Below, piece by piece: positions 1 through 8,429 of a stretch of 23,677 nt of DNA. Source of the stretch: an uncultured Mycoplasmatota bacterium (GTDB lineage: Bacteria > Bacillota_I > Bacilli_A > RF39 > UBA660); the NCBI GenBank assembly GCA_900542735.1, contig UQOS01000017.1:1-23677 (forward strand). Direction: 5' to 3'. The notes under the pieces are model-generated. The model saw nothing but the letters and a program-made list of their open reading frames with translations. It searched no databases and was not told the origin of the DNA. Numbering within the stretch: position 1 is the stretch's first letter; each line of letters begins with the position of its first letter. A program made the translations under genes and the position numbers.

Positions 1-276
1 GCTGGTATTTACTATGGACAAGTTAATCTTGACAATTATTTATCTAGTGATTCTACTTGGACTTCTAGTCCTAGTGGTAAAGGCGAATTAAATACCAGTT
101 ATTATCCAACAATTTGGAGTATGACTGGTACAGATTCTGGAATGGCAAAAATTTCATTAGCTCCTAGCTCAATATATTATACTTCCTTTGCTTTAAGACC
201 TGTGATTAATTTAAAATCTAATACTCAAATCTCATTAGGTGATGGCACTAAAGAAAATCCATTCGTTGTTGAATAA
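1..276 (+). CDS. C-terminal part of a secreted/surface protein (5' end outside window)
   Basis: Frame 1 is open from the first base to a TAA at 274-276, giving 91 residues with no start in the window. The peptide is rich in Ser, Thr, Tyr and Asn, and ends in the pattern FALRPVINLKS...GDGTKENPFVVE. As far as I recall, this RPVINLKS / GDGT..NP tail closes many large extracellular or pilin-like Firmicutes proteins, often with an N-terminal membrane anchor. Nothing catalytic is visible in the fragment. A hairpin terminator follows directly. The tail family is a recollection; the surface location is inferred from composition. The true size and N-terminal domains cannot be known from this window. 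Confidence 0.6.
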   Translation, partial: AGIYYGQVNLDNYLSSDSTWTSSPSGKGELNTSYYPTIWSMTGTDSGMAKISLAPSSIYYTSFALRPVINLKSNTQISLGDGTKENPFVVE

Positions 277-297
277 AAATTTAAACTTATAAAATAA

Positions 298-335
298 AGA
301 TATAGGTAATCTTCTAAACTACCTATATCTTTTTT
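298..335. terminator. Bidirectional rho-independent terminator between the surface-protein gene and yigZ
   Basis: An 11-bp perfect inverted repeat (AGATATAGGTA at 298-308, TACCTATATCT at 320-330) with an 11-nt loop is followed by six T on the plus strand. On the minus strand the hairpin is followed by a T-rich stretch. The right arm contains the yigZ stop codon (323-325), so one hairpin serves both converging genes. Confidence 0.85.
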
Positions 336-892
336 ATCCATCTATTTTCTAGTATTTGATAATCAATATTTAATTTATTTATTTCCTCTTTTTCTAATTC
401 TATATAATAAAGTACCTGATCATTAAACTCTTTTTTTATAATTTTATCTTTAAATAAATAATCATACTTTTTTTGTTCTTCATAACTAGTAGTTATACGA
501 ATTAAATAACCTTCTACTAGTTCAATAGTTTCTACCTTATCAAGAGCATCTCTTACAGCTTTACTATAAGCTCTAACTAAACCGCCAGCTCCTAATTTAA
601 TACCACCAAAATATCGAATTACGATACAAAGTATATGATTTAAACCTCTTTTATTTAATACTTCCATCATAGGAAGTCCAGCTGTACCATTAGGTTCTTT
701 GTCATCACTAAATTTTTCGGTACTATCTAACTTATAACTATAACAGTAATGAGTAGCATCTTTATAAACACCTTTTACATTTTCTAAAATCTCATTTACT
801 TCCTTTATATCATCTATCTTATATAGTAAAGTAATAAACTTTGACTTTTTAATTTCATATTCATTCGTTATATTTTCTTTAATTGTTAGCAT
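323..892 (-). CDS. yigZ: YigZ/YvyE (IMPACT, UPF0029) family protein
   Basis: The 189-aa product matches the usual ~200-aa YigZ/YvyE size. The N-terminal domain (about residues 1-115) carries the family hallmarks DDKEPNGTAGLPM (63-75) and RYFGGIKLGAGGLVRAYSKA (93-112). The remainder fits the C-terminal DUF1949 ferredoxin-like domain. The family is related to eukaryotic IMPACT. Its bacterial function is not settled, though nucleic-acid or translation-factor binding has been proposed. The start is well supported: GGTGATTGT precedes ATG. A separate promoter lies between it and the deacetylase gene upstream, so it need not depend on that gene. It ends in a shared terminator. Confidence 0.93.
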   Translation of the reverse strand: MLTIKENITNEYEIKKSKFITLLYKIDDIKEVNEILENVKGVYKDATHYCYSYKLDSTEKFSDDKEPNGTAGLPMMEVLNKRGLNHILCIVIRYFGGIKLGAGGLVRAYSKAVRDALDKVETIELVEGYLIRITTSYEEQKKYDYLFKDKIIKKEFNDQVLYYIELEKEEINKLNIDYQILENRWIKKI

Positions 893-907
893 ACAATCAC
901 CAAGGTC

Positions 908-936
908 ATTATATAATAGAAAATTAAGTTTGTAAA
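908..936 (-). promoter_or_regulatory. Sigma-A type promoter for yigZ
   Basis: On the minus strand, TTTACA (936-931) and TATAAT (913-908) are separated by exactly 17 bp. The -35 box begins immediately after the stop codon of the upstream deacetylase gene. The expected transcript start is just before the yigZ ribosome-binding site. Confidence 0.7.
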
Positions 937-937
937 A

Positions 938-2179
938 CTAATATTTAGTCCTTAATAACTTCACTTCTTCTAATTCACTAATAGTTACTAATTGATACCC
1001 AGCTTCCTTTAGTTTGGGTATCATTATTTTTAAAGCATTACTACTTCTTTCAAAAATATCATGCATTAAAATGATATCACCATCATTGACATTATTTAAT
1101 GCTCTTTCTACAATTCTATCTACATTTTTAATACGCCAGTCTTTGGTATCAATAGTCCATAAAGTAATTTCTAAATCAGTATTCTTTCTAATTTTATTAT
1201 TAACTGAACCATAAGTAGGTCTTAGATGAGTAGGAGTGTAATTAACAGTTTTCTTTAAAATATTTTGAGTTTTTTCAATTTGATTTATAATTTCTTCCTT
1301 ACTTAATCTACTTAACCATTTGTGATTATAAGAATGATTTCCAATTTCATTACCATTTTTAATACTTTCTTTTATTATGTCTTGATAAGCTTCTACTTTG
1401 TTTCCTAAAACAAAAAAGGTAGCATTGCAGTCATATTCCTTTAAAGTTTTTATAATATCTTTTGTATATTGACTAGGACCATCATCAAAAGTAATAGCTA
1501 CTATCTTTTTACTAGGATCAATGATATTCGATACAATTTTAGTATTTTCTTCTTTTTTCTTTTCATTACTTAAATTCCACTTAATAGTAAGATCTAATTC
1601 TGTTAGTGGAATTGTGACTGAATAAATCTTATTAGTTATAAAATAAACCTTTAATTCGTTATTCATAATAATCATAGGAAGATTATGAGTGCTAGTAATC
1701 GTTAACTGATATTTATTTTTAATTTCATCTTTTGTCTGTCCATAAACAGATTCTTGATTTTGAAAAAGACTTTTTATATCTATTATTTTTCTTTTCTTAC
1801 TATCATATAGATAAGAATATAATTCATAACTATTTTGATTTGTATTACCATGATATAAATCACTTTTTAAGATAATATTAATATATCTGTTATCAAATAA
1901 AAAGTATTCAAAATCAATATTTAACTCATCACGATTAATCAAATAAGGGGTTTCTCTCTCTTTATCTTTTATCTTTTTTATTTCTTTTAAAATATCATTT
2001 TTAATTTTTTGATTTAACTTTTTAATATTAGTTTTAGGATAAGTAATACTAATTACATAATTTTTCTCTTCTTCAATCATAGTTTCTATTTGATAGGTAA
2101 TTGTATCCTTTTTTAAAAGTAGAAAAATAGTTAGAATTAATAACATCAAAAGACAAAGAAAATAAATTTTTTTATTCAA
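938..2179 (-). CDS. Membrane-anchored polysaccharide (peptidoglycan) deacetylase, PdaC/PgdA-like
   Basis: Residues ~5-22 form a single N-terminal membrane segment. Residues ~30-205 form an extracytoplasmic domain resembling the DUF4163/DUF3298 (RsiV-like) module of B. subtilis PdaC. The C-terminal ~190 residues are a carbohydrate esterase 4 (NodB) domain. Counted from the GTG at 2188, its motifs are TFDDGP (233-238, metal/catalytic Asp), NHSYNH (284-289, metal His), RPTYG (323-327, usually RPPYG), an Asp-Trp motif (IDTKDW) and LMHD (catalytic His376). It probably removes N-acetyl groups from cell-wall glycan, which in this family gives lysozyme resistance. Start: the GTG at 2188 lies inside the AGGTGAT ribosome site. 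The TTG at 2179 is 5 nt downstream of that site and gives MNKKIYF, so I prefer it. Confidence 0.88.
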   Translation of the reverse strand: MNKKIYFLCLLMLLILTIFLLLKKDTITYQIETMIEEEKNYVISITYPKTNIKKLNQKIKNDILKEIKKIKDKERETPYLINRDELNIDFEYFLFDNRYINIILKSDLYHGNTNQNSYELYSYLYDSKKRKIIDIKSLFQNQESVYGQTKDEIKNKYQLTITSTHNLPMIIMNNELKVYFITNKIYSVTIPLTELDLTIKWNLSNEKKKEENTKIVSNIIDPSKKIVAITFDDGPSQYTKDIIKTLKEYDCNATFFVLGNKVEAYQDIIKESIKNGNEIGNHSYNHKWLSRLSKEEIINQIEKTQNILKKTVNYTPTHLRPTYGSVNNKIRKNTDLEITLWTIDTKDWRIKNVDRIVERALNNVNDGDIILMHDIFERSSNALKIMIPKLKEAGYQLVTISELEEVKLLRTKY

Positions 2180-2228
2180 AAGTATCACCTAGTATTAGTT
2201 TATGTTTTTTAAAGTGTAGTCATGAGTA

Positions 2229-2257
2229 TTTAAAAATTACCTAAAAAATGTTAAAAT
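2229..2257 (+). promoter_or_regulatory. Candidate extended -10 promoter for uvrC
   Basis: TGTTAAAAT (2249-2257) is an extended -10 element. A weak -35, TTTAAA (2229-2234), lies 17 bp upstream. The predicted start is about 15 nt before the uvrC ribosome site AGGGAA. The same TGTTAAAAT string occurs before mutL. Confidence 0.45.
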
Positions 2258-2279
2258 GAAATAGAAATGAGGGAATAGT

Positions 2280-4058
2280 ATGACAGAAGAAGTAAAAAAA
2301 AATATCAAAGAAAAATTAAAGTTAGTACCAAAATTACCGGGTTCTTATCAAATGAAAAATAAAGATGGTGTGATTATCTATGTAGGAAAAGCTAAGAATT
2401 TATTTAATCGTGTAAAAAGTTATTTTACTGGTGCTCATACTGGTAAAACTGCTATGTTAGTTAGTGATATTGTAGATTTTGAATATATTGTGACATCTAG
2501 TGAGTTAGAGTCCCTTATTTTAGAGATTACTTTAATTAAAAAGTATAATCCTAAATATAATATTTTATTAAAAGATGATAAAAGCTATCCTTATATTGAA
2601 CTTACTGATGAAAAATATCCTCGTCTTAGAATTGTTCGTAATATTAATCGTAAAAAGCATAAAAGTAAATTGTTTGGACCATATCCTAATGTTACAGCAG
2701 CTAGAAAGACAGTAGATATGTTAAATAGGATTTATCCTCTTAGAAAGTGTGAAAACTTAAAGAAAGAAGTATGCCTATATTATCATATTGGTGAATGTTT
2801 GGGTTACTGTCAAAAAGAAGTAGATATGGTAAAACAAAATGAAATGATAGAAGAAATTACTAGATTCTTAAAAGGAGATAGCACTGATGTTGTCTTAAAA
2901 TTAAAGAATGAAATGCAAAAAGCAAGTGATAGTCTTAATTTTGAAAAAGCAATTGAATTAAAAGAAATGCTAAAAGATATTGATGTTACTTTAACAAAAC
3001 AAAAAATAGATTTGAATAAGAATTATAATTTTGATGTTTTTGGATATTACCATAATCATAATTATTTATCTATTGTGACTTTTTATATTAGAGAGGGATT
3101 ATTATTTGGAAGATGCAGTGATATTTTTACAACAATGGAAGAAGCTAGTGAAGAAGTAACTAGATATATTACGCTTTTTTATGAAAAAAATAATTTACTT
3201 CCTAAAGAAATTATTGTACCTAGTGATATTGATAAAGATATTTTAAGTAAGTATTTAGCAATAAAAGTAAATTCACCTAGTAGAGGAGATATTAAAAAGT
3301 TAATTGATTTAGCTAGTGATAATGCTAAGATTTTATTAGAAGAAAAGTATGAAACAATTAAATCTGATGAAGAAAAGCGCTTATCTTCAGAAGAAGAACT
3401 TAAAAAACTACTTCATTTAGATAAACTAGAACGAATTGAAGCTTTTGATAATTCTCATTTATTTGGAACTTTTTATGTAGGTGGTATGGTAGTATTTGAT
3501 CATTTTTTACCTAATAAAAATGAATATCGTAAGTTTAAAATAGAAACTGATGTAAAAGATGATTTATCAGCAATGAGAGAAGTTTTATATCGAAGATACT
3601 ATAAAGTATTAATGGAAGAAGTACAAGCACCTGATCTTATTTTAGTAGATGGTGGTGAATTACAGATAGAAGTAGCAAAAGAAGTAATTGATAGTCTTCA
3701 TTTAAATATTCCTATTTGTGGTCTTAAAAAGAATGATAAGCATCAAACGAATATGCTAGTAAATAGTAATTTAGAAAGTATTCCTATGGAGAAAGATAGT
3801 AATTTATTCTTATTCTTAAATCGTATTCAAGATGAAGTACATAATTATGCAATTAGTTATCATCGTACGATTAGACAAAAGGGAACTCTTGCTACTTTAT
3901 TAGATATGGCGCCAGGTATTGGTGAAGTAAGAAGAAAAGAATTATTAAGAAAATTTGGCTCTTTAAAGAAATTAAAAGAAGCTTCTTTAGAAGAATTAGA
4001 AACAGTGCTTAGCCATGATGTTGCTGTAAAATTTATGGACTATTTGAAAAATGTATGA
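2280..4058 (+). CDS. uvrC: Excinuclease ABC subunit C
   Basis: UvrC makes both incisions around the lesion in nucleotide excision repair, after recruitment by UvrB. At 592 aa it is full length. In order: a GIY-YIG nuclease domain (about 18-95, with GSYQM, IYVGKAKNL and RV), the conserved FGPYP block, a four-cysteine segment ending CLGYC, a UVR motif for UvrB binding (about 199-234), the RNase H-like nuclease (FDNSH with D390, LVDGG with D457), and a C-terminal helix-hairpin-helix pair starting at MAPGIG (~542). The start has AGGGAATAGT before ATG. The stop is TGA. It heads a plus-strand repair cluster with mutL. UvrA and UvrB are not in the window. Confidence 0.98.
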   Translation: MTEEVKKNIKEKLKLVPKLPGSYQMKNKDGVIIYVGKAKNLFNRVKSYFTGAHTGKTAMLVSDIVDFEYIVTSSELESLILEITLIKKYNPKYNILLKDDKSYPYIELTDEKYPRLRIVRNINRKKHKSKLFGPYPNVTAARKTVDMLNRIYPLRKCENLKKEVCLYYHIGECLGYCQKEVDMVKQNEMIEEITRFLKGDSTDVVLKLKNEMQKASDSLNFEKAIELKEMLKDIDVTLTKQKIDLNKNYNFDVFGYYHNHNYLSIVTFYIREGLLFGRCSDIFTTMEEASEEVTRYITLFYEKNNLLPKEIIVPSDIDKDILSKYLAIKVNSPSRGDIKKLIDLASDNAKILLEEKYETIKSDEEKRLSSEEELKKLLHLDKLERIEAFDNSHLFGTFYVGGMVVFDHFLPNKNEYRKFKIETDVKDDLSAMREVLYRRYYKVLMEEVQAPDLILVDGGELQIEVAKEVIDSLHLNIPICGLKKNDKHQTNMLVNSNLESIPMEKDSNLFLFLNRIQDEVHNYAISYHRTIRQKGTLATLLDMAPGIGEVRRKELLRKFGSLKKLKEASLEELETVLSHDVAVKFMDYLKNV

Positions 4059-4088
4059 TATAATAGGCACTATTCAAAGGGGGTTATC

Positions 4089-4451
4089 ATGGAGTCAAGA
4101 AAAAAAGATCCTTATCGTATGTACTTAGGAAATTTACTTACCTTTCATGATGGAGTTGGAACAGTATCTGATATTAAATATGTAATTGTTAGAGAAAAAA
4201 GTAATTTGTTTGCTAAAAGTAAGTATTTTGCTTTTCCTAGTGGTGAAGAAATATTAGTAGGAAATTATGAGATTCATAAAGATGATGAAGATGCTAGTTT
4301 CTTGATTAATGCTGTTCGTTTATCTGACATAGTAGGTTATAAAAAGATAGGTACTAAAAAAGTATGTGATATTTTGGTAGAAAATAATGATGCTAAACAG
4401 TTAAAAAAGTCTTTATACTATGATAAAAATAGCTATCATTTAGTAAAATAG
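4089..4451 (+). CDS. Unrecognised 120-aa protein between uvrC and mutL
   Basis: I do not recognise this family. The gene follows uvrC by 30 nt with a good ribosome site (GGGGG, then TTATC before ATG), so it is probably co-transcribed. The product is soluble-looking with no membrane segment, mixed charge, and a basic N-terminus (ESRKKDPYRMY) followed by alternating beta-like stretches (GNLLTFHDG, YVIVRE, EEILVGNYE, FLINAVRLSDIVGY). It has no cysteine pairs or nucleotide-binding motif. A terminator overlaps its last codons and stop. Its place between two repair genes is suggestive but not evidence of a repair role. Confidence 0.75.
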   Translation: MESRKKDPYRMYLGNLLTFHDGVGTVSDIKYVIVREKSNLFAKSKYFAFPSGEEILVGNYEIHKDDEDASFLINAVRLSDIVGYKKIGTKKVCDILVENNDAKQLKKSLYYDKNSYHLVK

Positions 4452-4477
4452 TTACTAAATAGTAGCTTTTTATTTTT
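4431..4477 (+). terminator. Rho-independent terminator after the uvrC unit
   Basis: AGCTATCATTTAGTA (4431-4445) pairs with TACTAAATAGTAGCT (4453-4467), 13 of 15 pairs with a two-base internal mismatch and a 7-nt loop. TTTTTATTTTT follows. The TAG stop (4449-4451) of the 120-aa gene lies in the loop. Confidence 0.8.
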
Positions 4478-4500
4478 CCTTTCTTGTACTTAGAAAAGTG

Positions 4501-4509
4501 TGTTAAAAT
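4501..4509 (+). promoter_or_regulatory. Candidate extended -10 promoter for mutL
   Basis: TGTTAAAAT sits 45 nt before the mutL start and just downstream of the terminator, so mutL needs its own promoter here. No good -35 is seen. TATAGT at 4515-4520 is an alternative -10. Confidence 0.35.
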
Positions 4510-4553
4510 AGAACTATAGTCATTTATGAAATTATTGAAGTGAGTGTGGTAGT

Positions 4554-6353
4554 ATGAGTAAAATTCAAGTAATGGATGAAGTATTAGCAAATAAGATTGC
4601 TGCTGGAGAAGTAGTAGAAAAATGTATGAATGTTGTAAAAGAGTTAGTGGAAAATGCAATTGATGCTAAAGCTACTTCTATTAAAATAGAACTTATGGAT
4701 TCTGGCGTGAAAGAAATCAAAGTAACTGATGATGGAATCGGAATGGATAGAGAAGATGCTGTACTTGCATTTTCTAGACATGCAACTAGTAAGGTAAAAA
4801 ATGAAAACGATTTATTTCATATTGGTAGTTTAGGATTTCGTGGTGAAGCATTACCATCTATTGCCAGTGTTTCTAATGTTACTTTAAATACAAATAATGG
4901 GGTAGTAGGAACAGAAGTAGAAATCCATGGTGGTAAATTGATAGCAGTAAATCCTAGTGAACTTGCCAAAGGAACTTCTATACTAGTTCGTGACTTATTT
5001 TATAACACACCTGTTCGTTTAAAATATTTAAAAAGTTTATATACGGAACTTGCCTATATTACGGAATATGTAAATAAAATGGCTTTAAGTTATCCTGAAA
5101 TTCGTTTTGTACTCACAAACAATGATAAAGTTTTATTAAAAACAGATGGTAGTGGAAGATTATTAAAAGTAATTAATGATATTTATGGTTTATCAGTTAC
5201 TAAAAAAATGATAGAAATTAAAAATGAGAACGAGGACTATCAAATTAGTGGCTATATTTCTTATCCTGAACTACAAAAAAGTAATAAGAATGCAATTACT
5301 TTATTAGTAAATGGAAGAGTGATTCGTAATTTAGATATCATTCGTTATATTACAGATAGTTATCATACTTATATTCCACAAGATAGATATCCAATTGTAG
5401 TAATGAAAATAGATGTAGATCCTATTTTAGTAGATGTAAATGTTCACCCTACCAAAATGGATATTAAATTTTCTAAAATGGATACTTTGAAGGATTTAAT
5501 TACTAAAACGATTACTTCTAAATTAGAAAGTTTAACATTAATTCCTGATGCTATATTAGAAACAACGGTAGATGAAAATAGAACTAGAATTTCAACTGTA
5601 TATACACCTGATCGTTTTCAAGAATTTGATGAAAATAAAAAAGAAGAAGAGTTTCAAGAATTTGAAAAAATGACGCTTACTTTCGAAACACAAGAAGAAA
5701 CCACTCCTTATCAAAAAAATAGTATAGAAGATAATAATACTACTAGTGTTACTACTGAAGTAAAAAAAGAAAGAATTAAAAAAATGTATCCTGTTGGATT
5801 AGTGCATGGGACTTATATTATTGCAGAAAATGAAGATGGTATGTATATTATCGATCAACATGCTGCAAATGAAAGAGTAAATTATGAGTATTATTTAAGA
5901 GAAATGTCAAATCCAAAACCTATTACGATGGATTTATTAGTACCTATCACTTTAGAACTTACTAGTAATGAATATATTATTTTAAAAGAACACTTCGACA
6001 TTTTAGATCAACTTGGAATTGGTTATGAAGAATTTGGATTTCAAACTTTATTAATACGTAGTGTTCCTGTTTGGTTAACCAAGTCTAACATAGAAGTTGC
6101 TCTTAGAAAAATATTTGATATCATAACGGTTAGAGAAGACTTTAGATTAGATCGTTATTTAGATCATATAGCTGCAACAGTTGCTTGTAAGGCATCTGTT
6201 AAAGCAAATGACCATATTGAACTATCTAGTATGGAAGTTTTATTAGAAAGACTTAGAAGTTGTGAAAATCCTTTTACCTGTCCTCATGGTAGACCAACTA
6301 TTATCACCTATTCTAAGTATGATTTAGAAAAATTATTTAAGCGTTCTATGTAA
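4554..6353 (+). CDS. mutL: DNA mismatch repair protein MutL (endonuclease type)
   Basis: This is a 599-aa MutL. The N-terminal GHKL ATPase shows IAAGEVVE (15-22), the catalytic region VKELVENAID with E30 and N34, DDGIGM (59-64), GFRGEAL (94-100) and KGTSILVRDLFYNTPVR. An acidic, low-complexity linker (about 360-400) joins it to the dimerisation/nuclease domain. That domain carries DQHAANERVNYE (434-445), matching the DQHA(X2)E(X4)E metal motif, ACKASVKAND (~544), CPHGRP (from C576) and a terminal FKR. These mark it as an MutL with intrinsic nicking activity, as in bacteria that lack MutH. MutS is not in the window. The ribosome site is weak (GAGTGTGGTAGT before ATG), but the start matches the family. 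Confidence 0.97.
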   Translation: MSKIQVMDEVLANKIAAGEVVEKCMNVVKELVENAIDAKATSIKIELMDSGVKEIKVTDDGIGMDREDAVLAFSRHATSKVKNENDLFHIGSLGFRGEALPSIASVSNVTLNTNNGVVGTEVEIHGGKLIAVNPSELAKGTSILVRDLFYNTPVRLKYLKSLYTELAYITEYVNKMALSYPEIRFVLTNNDKVLLKTDGSGRLLKVINDIYGLSVTKKMIEIKNENEDYQISGYISYPELQKSNKNAITLLVNGRVIRNLDIIRYITDSYHTYIPQDRYPIVVMKIDVDPILVDVNVHPTKMDIKFSKMDTLKDLITKTITSKLESLTLIPDAILETTVDENRTRISTVYTPDRFQEFDENKKEEEFQEFEKMTLTFETQEETTPYQKNSIEDNNTTSVTTEVKKERIKKMYPVGLVHGTYIIAENEDGMYIIDQHAANERVNYEYYLREMSNPKPITMDLLVPITLELTSNEYIILKEHFDILDQLGIGYEEFGFQTLLIRSVPVWLTKSNIEVALRKIFDIITVREDFRLDRYLDHIAATVACKASVKANDHIELSSMEVLLERLRSCENPFTCPHGRPTIITYSKYDLEKLFKRSM

Positions 6354-6357
6354 AAAA

Positions 6358-6465
6358 GTGGTGGTAGTACTTATTAAGAAAAAACATATTTCTTATCGAA
6401 TTTACGACCAAACAAATCACCGTGATAAGTGCTTGATTTTATCTTATCAAGCTGCTAGAATATAA
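6358..6465 (+). other. mutL-miaA intergenic segment: 35-codon open frame and hairpin
   Basis: The 149 nt between mutL and miaA hold an open frame from GTG 6358 to TAA 6463-6465 (35 codons; MVVVLIKKKHISYRIYDQTN at its start) with no clear ribosome site. It also holds a 7-bp perfect inverted repeat, GCTTGAT (6431-6437) and ATCAAGC (6446-6452), with an 8-nt loop and no T-run. Base composition is a little richer in G/C than other gaps here. It could be a decayed gene, a small peptide or a transcript structure. I cannot choose among these. Confidence 0.25.
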
Positions 6466-6502
6466 AGAAAAAGAAAAATTAGAAATGAATAGGGTAGATA
6501 AT

Positions 6503-7396
6503 ATGATTATCGTAATTACTGGTCCTACTGGAGTAGGAAAGACTAAATTAAGTGTAGAGCTTGCTAAAAAATATAATGCAGAAATTATTAATGCCGATTC
6601 TATGCAAGTATATAAAGGTTTAGATATCGCAACAGCTAAAATAAAAGAAGAAGAAAAAGAGGGTATTTCTCATCATTTGTTTGATATCTGTAATGTTGAT
6701 ACTGTTTATACTGTATATGACTATCAAAGAGATTGTCGTAAAAAGATAGAAGAAATTGAAAAAAGAGGAAAAAATATTATTATTGTTGGTGGAACAGGAT
6801 TATATATAAAAGCAGCTTTATATGATTACCGCTTTAAACAGGAAGATGAATTAGATGATTATCATGATTTAACGAATCAAGAGTTATTAGATAATATCAA
6901 AAAATATGATAGTAACTGTAGTATTCATATAAATAATAGAAAGCGTCTTATTAGACTTTTAAATAAATATGAAAAAAATTTAGTAGAAGAAAAAACAGGA
7001 AATAATCCTCTATATTCTTTTCTACTAATAGGTCTTACTACTAATAGAAATATTCTTTATGAAAAGATTAACTCTAGAGTAGATAAAATGGTAAGTGAAG
7101 GCTTAATTGAAGAAGCAAAGGCATTATATGATCAAAAAGTTAATACAAAAGCAATTCAAACCGCAATTGGCTATAAAGAATTATATTTATATTTTGATCA
7201 TAAATGTTCTTTAGAAGAGTCTTTAGAGTTAATTAAAAAGAATTCTAGACACTATGCAAAAAGACAATATACCTTTTTTAAACACCAATTTGATCATATA
7301 AAATGGCTTACTACAAATTATCAAGATTTTAATAAAACAGTAACTGATGCAATTAACTACATTGAAGGTGATGAAAATGACAGGGGAATTAATTAA
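6503..7396 (+). CDS. miaA: tRNA dimethylallyltransferase
   Basis: MiaA transfers a dimethylallyl group to A37 of tRNAs that read codons starting with U. From Met6503 the product is 297 aa. It shows the P-loop GPTGVGKT (7-14), the substrate block INADSMQVYKGLDIATAK, ISHHLFD, VGGTGLYI, AIGYKEL and the C-terminal RHYAKRQYTFFK, all family hallmarks. Two starts are possible. ATG 6485 has only an A-rich upstream. ATG 6503 follows AGGG by 8 nt and begins MIIVITGPTG like most homologues, so I chose it. The 3' end overlaps the next gene by 20 nt, implying translational coupling. Hfq, a frequent partner, is absent here. Confidence 0.95.
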   Translation: MIIVITGPTGVGKTKLSVELAKKYNAEIINADSMQVYKGLDIATAKIKEEEKEGISHHLFDICNVDTVYTVYDYQRDCRKKIEEIEKRGKNIIIVGGTGLYIKAALYDYRFKQEDELDDYHDLTNQELLDNIKKYDSNCSIHINNRKRLIRLLNKYEKNLVEEKTGNNPLYSFLLIGLTTNRNILYEKINSRVDKMVSEGLIEEAKALYDQKVNTKAIQTAIGYKELYLYFDHKCSLEESLELIKKNSRHYAKRQYTFFKHQFDHIKWLTTNYQDFNKTVTDAINYIEGDENDRGIN

Positions 7397-8381
7397 TTTA
7401 TCACAAAGTATTTTAAGACTTTATTTACATATTTTTGAATTAGAACAGAAAAAACAGGATACCGAATATTTAGAGGAAGTAGTAATTCGTTTATCAAGAA
7501 AAGAAACAGAACTTTTAGATAGAATTATTCGTGATGATGAAGAAATTAAAAAACTAAATCAATATATATCAGAACATTATAAAGAAGATGTAGACTTATA
7601 TCAAGTTTTATTAAGAAATACAGATGAATATGATGACATGTTAGTAAATTTCAGAATTGCACATAAAGCCAATACTCTTTATCCCAATTTAGAAATTGAT
7701 AGTCTAATTAATCTAACTGATAGTGACATTTTGATGATTGAAAGACAGGATAATACGGATGATGTTACCTATGAAGATGATAATATTGATATGGAATTTA
7801 ATAGTTATTATGACTCATTATTAACCCGTACTTATGATAGAGTTTCATCTAGTTTAGAACTTCATTATCTTAAAGAATATTTTACTTATTATGAAGCCCT
7901 TTTTACACAAGATGATATTTTAACATTAAATAGATATCAAAAATTATTAAAATATATTTATCCATCTTTAGAAGAAAATAAAGAATTAGAATTTATTCCA
8001 AGTATATTTAGAAATAACTTTTCAAATAATACTCAACAAGTGATATTTGATGTATCTATTGTGACAACTTTAGAGGATAATTTTGATTATATTATTAATT
8101 CTATTTTACATGTTGAAGAAAAAATAGCTTTTTATCAAATCAGTAATTTATTATTTTATACTATTTTTTTAGCTTCTTTAGAGACAATTTTAACCCTTCT
8201 TTCAGATAATCTATATATTGAAATGAGAGATAGATATAATCAACAATTTGAAAAAATATTTGTAGAAGAGAAGACTACTTGTTTTTTAAAACCTATTCAT
8301 ATGATTCAGGAAGAATTTAAAAAAAGAGATGAAAAAATCGGTAAAAGTAATAGCAATAATTTTTATAAAGTATACTATTAA
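7377..8381 (+). CDS. Unrecognised 334-aa acidic helical protein
   Basis: I do not recognise the family. The start at ATG 7377 is set by GAAGGTGA 5 nt upstream, inside the end of miaA. The upstream in-frame ATGs at 7347 and 7371 lack a properly placed site. The protein is acidic and predicted largely helical. Its N-terminal ~75 residues are Leu/Glu/Lys-rich (LEEVVIRLSRKETELLDR). A strongly acidic stretch lies around residues 120-145, and one more hydrophobic helix (NLLFYTIFLASLETILTLL) lies near residue 265. There is no signal peptide, zinc motif or nucleotide-binding motif. It overlaps miaA by 20 nt and ends in a strong terminator, so it is the last gene of the mutL-miaA unit. Confidence 0.8.
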   Translation: MTGELINLSQSILRLYLHIFELEQKKQDTEYLEEVVIRLSRKETELLDRIIRDDEEIKKLNQYISEHYKEDVDLYQVLLRNTDEYDDMLVNFRIAHKANTLYPNLEIDSLINLTDSDILMIERQDNTDDVTYEDDNIDMEFNSYYDSLLTRTYDRVSSSLELHYLKEYFTYYEALFTQDDILTLNRYQKLLKYIYPSLEENKELEFIPSIFRNNFSNNTQQVIFDVSIVTTLEDNFDYIINSILHVEEKIAFYQISNLLFYTIFLASLETILTLLSDNLYIEMRDRYNQQFEKIFVEEKTTCFLKPIHMIQEEFKKRDEKIGKSNSNNFYKVYY

Positions 8382-8385
8382 AGAT

Positions 8386-8429
8386 AAAGGACCGTCATGA
8401 ACTTATTTTCTATCATGACAGCCCTTTTT
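8386..8429. terminator. Bidirectional terminator between the 334-aa gene and the TIGR04086 gene
   Basis: The arms 8386-8400 and 8413-8427 pair over 15 positions with two mismatches (core GTCATGA/TCATGAC), with a 12-nt loop. Five T follow on the plus strand; on the minus strand CCTTTATCTTT follows. The minus-strand stop codon begins at the edge of the hairpin (8428-8430). Confidence 0.85.

Noticed and set aside
1014..1214. Plus-strand 66-codon open frame inside the deacetylase gene
   Set aside because: It is antisense to the CE4 catalytic domain, has no ribosome site and no recognisable protein features.
4393..4659. Minus-strand 88-codon frame across the start of mutL
   Set aside because: It overlaps the conserved MutL ATPase region and a terminator, is low complexity (Leu/Tyr/Ser from AT-rich antisense) and has no start signal.
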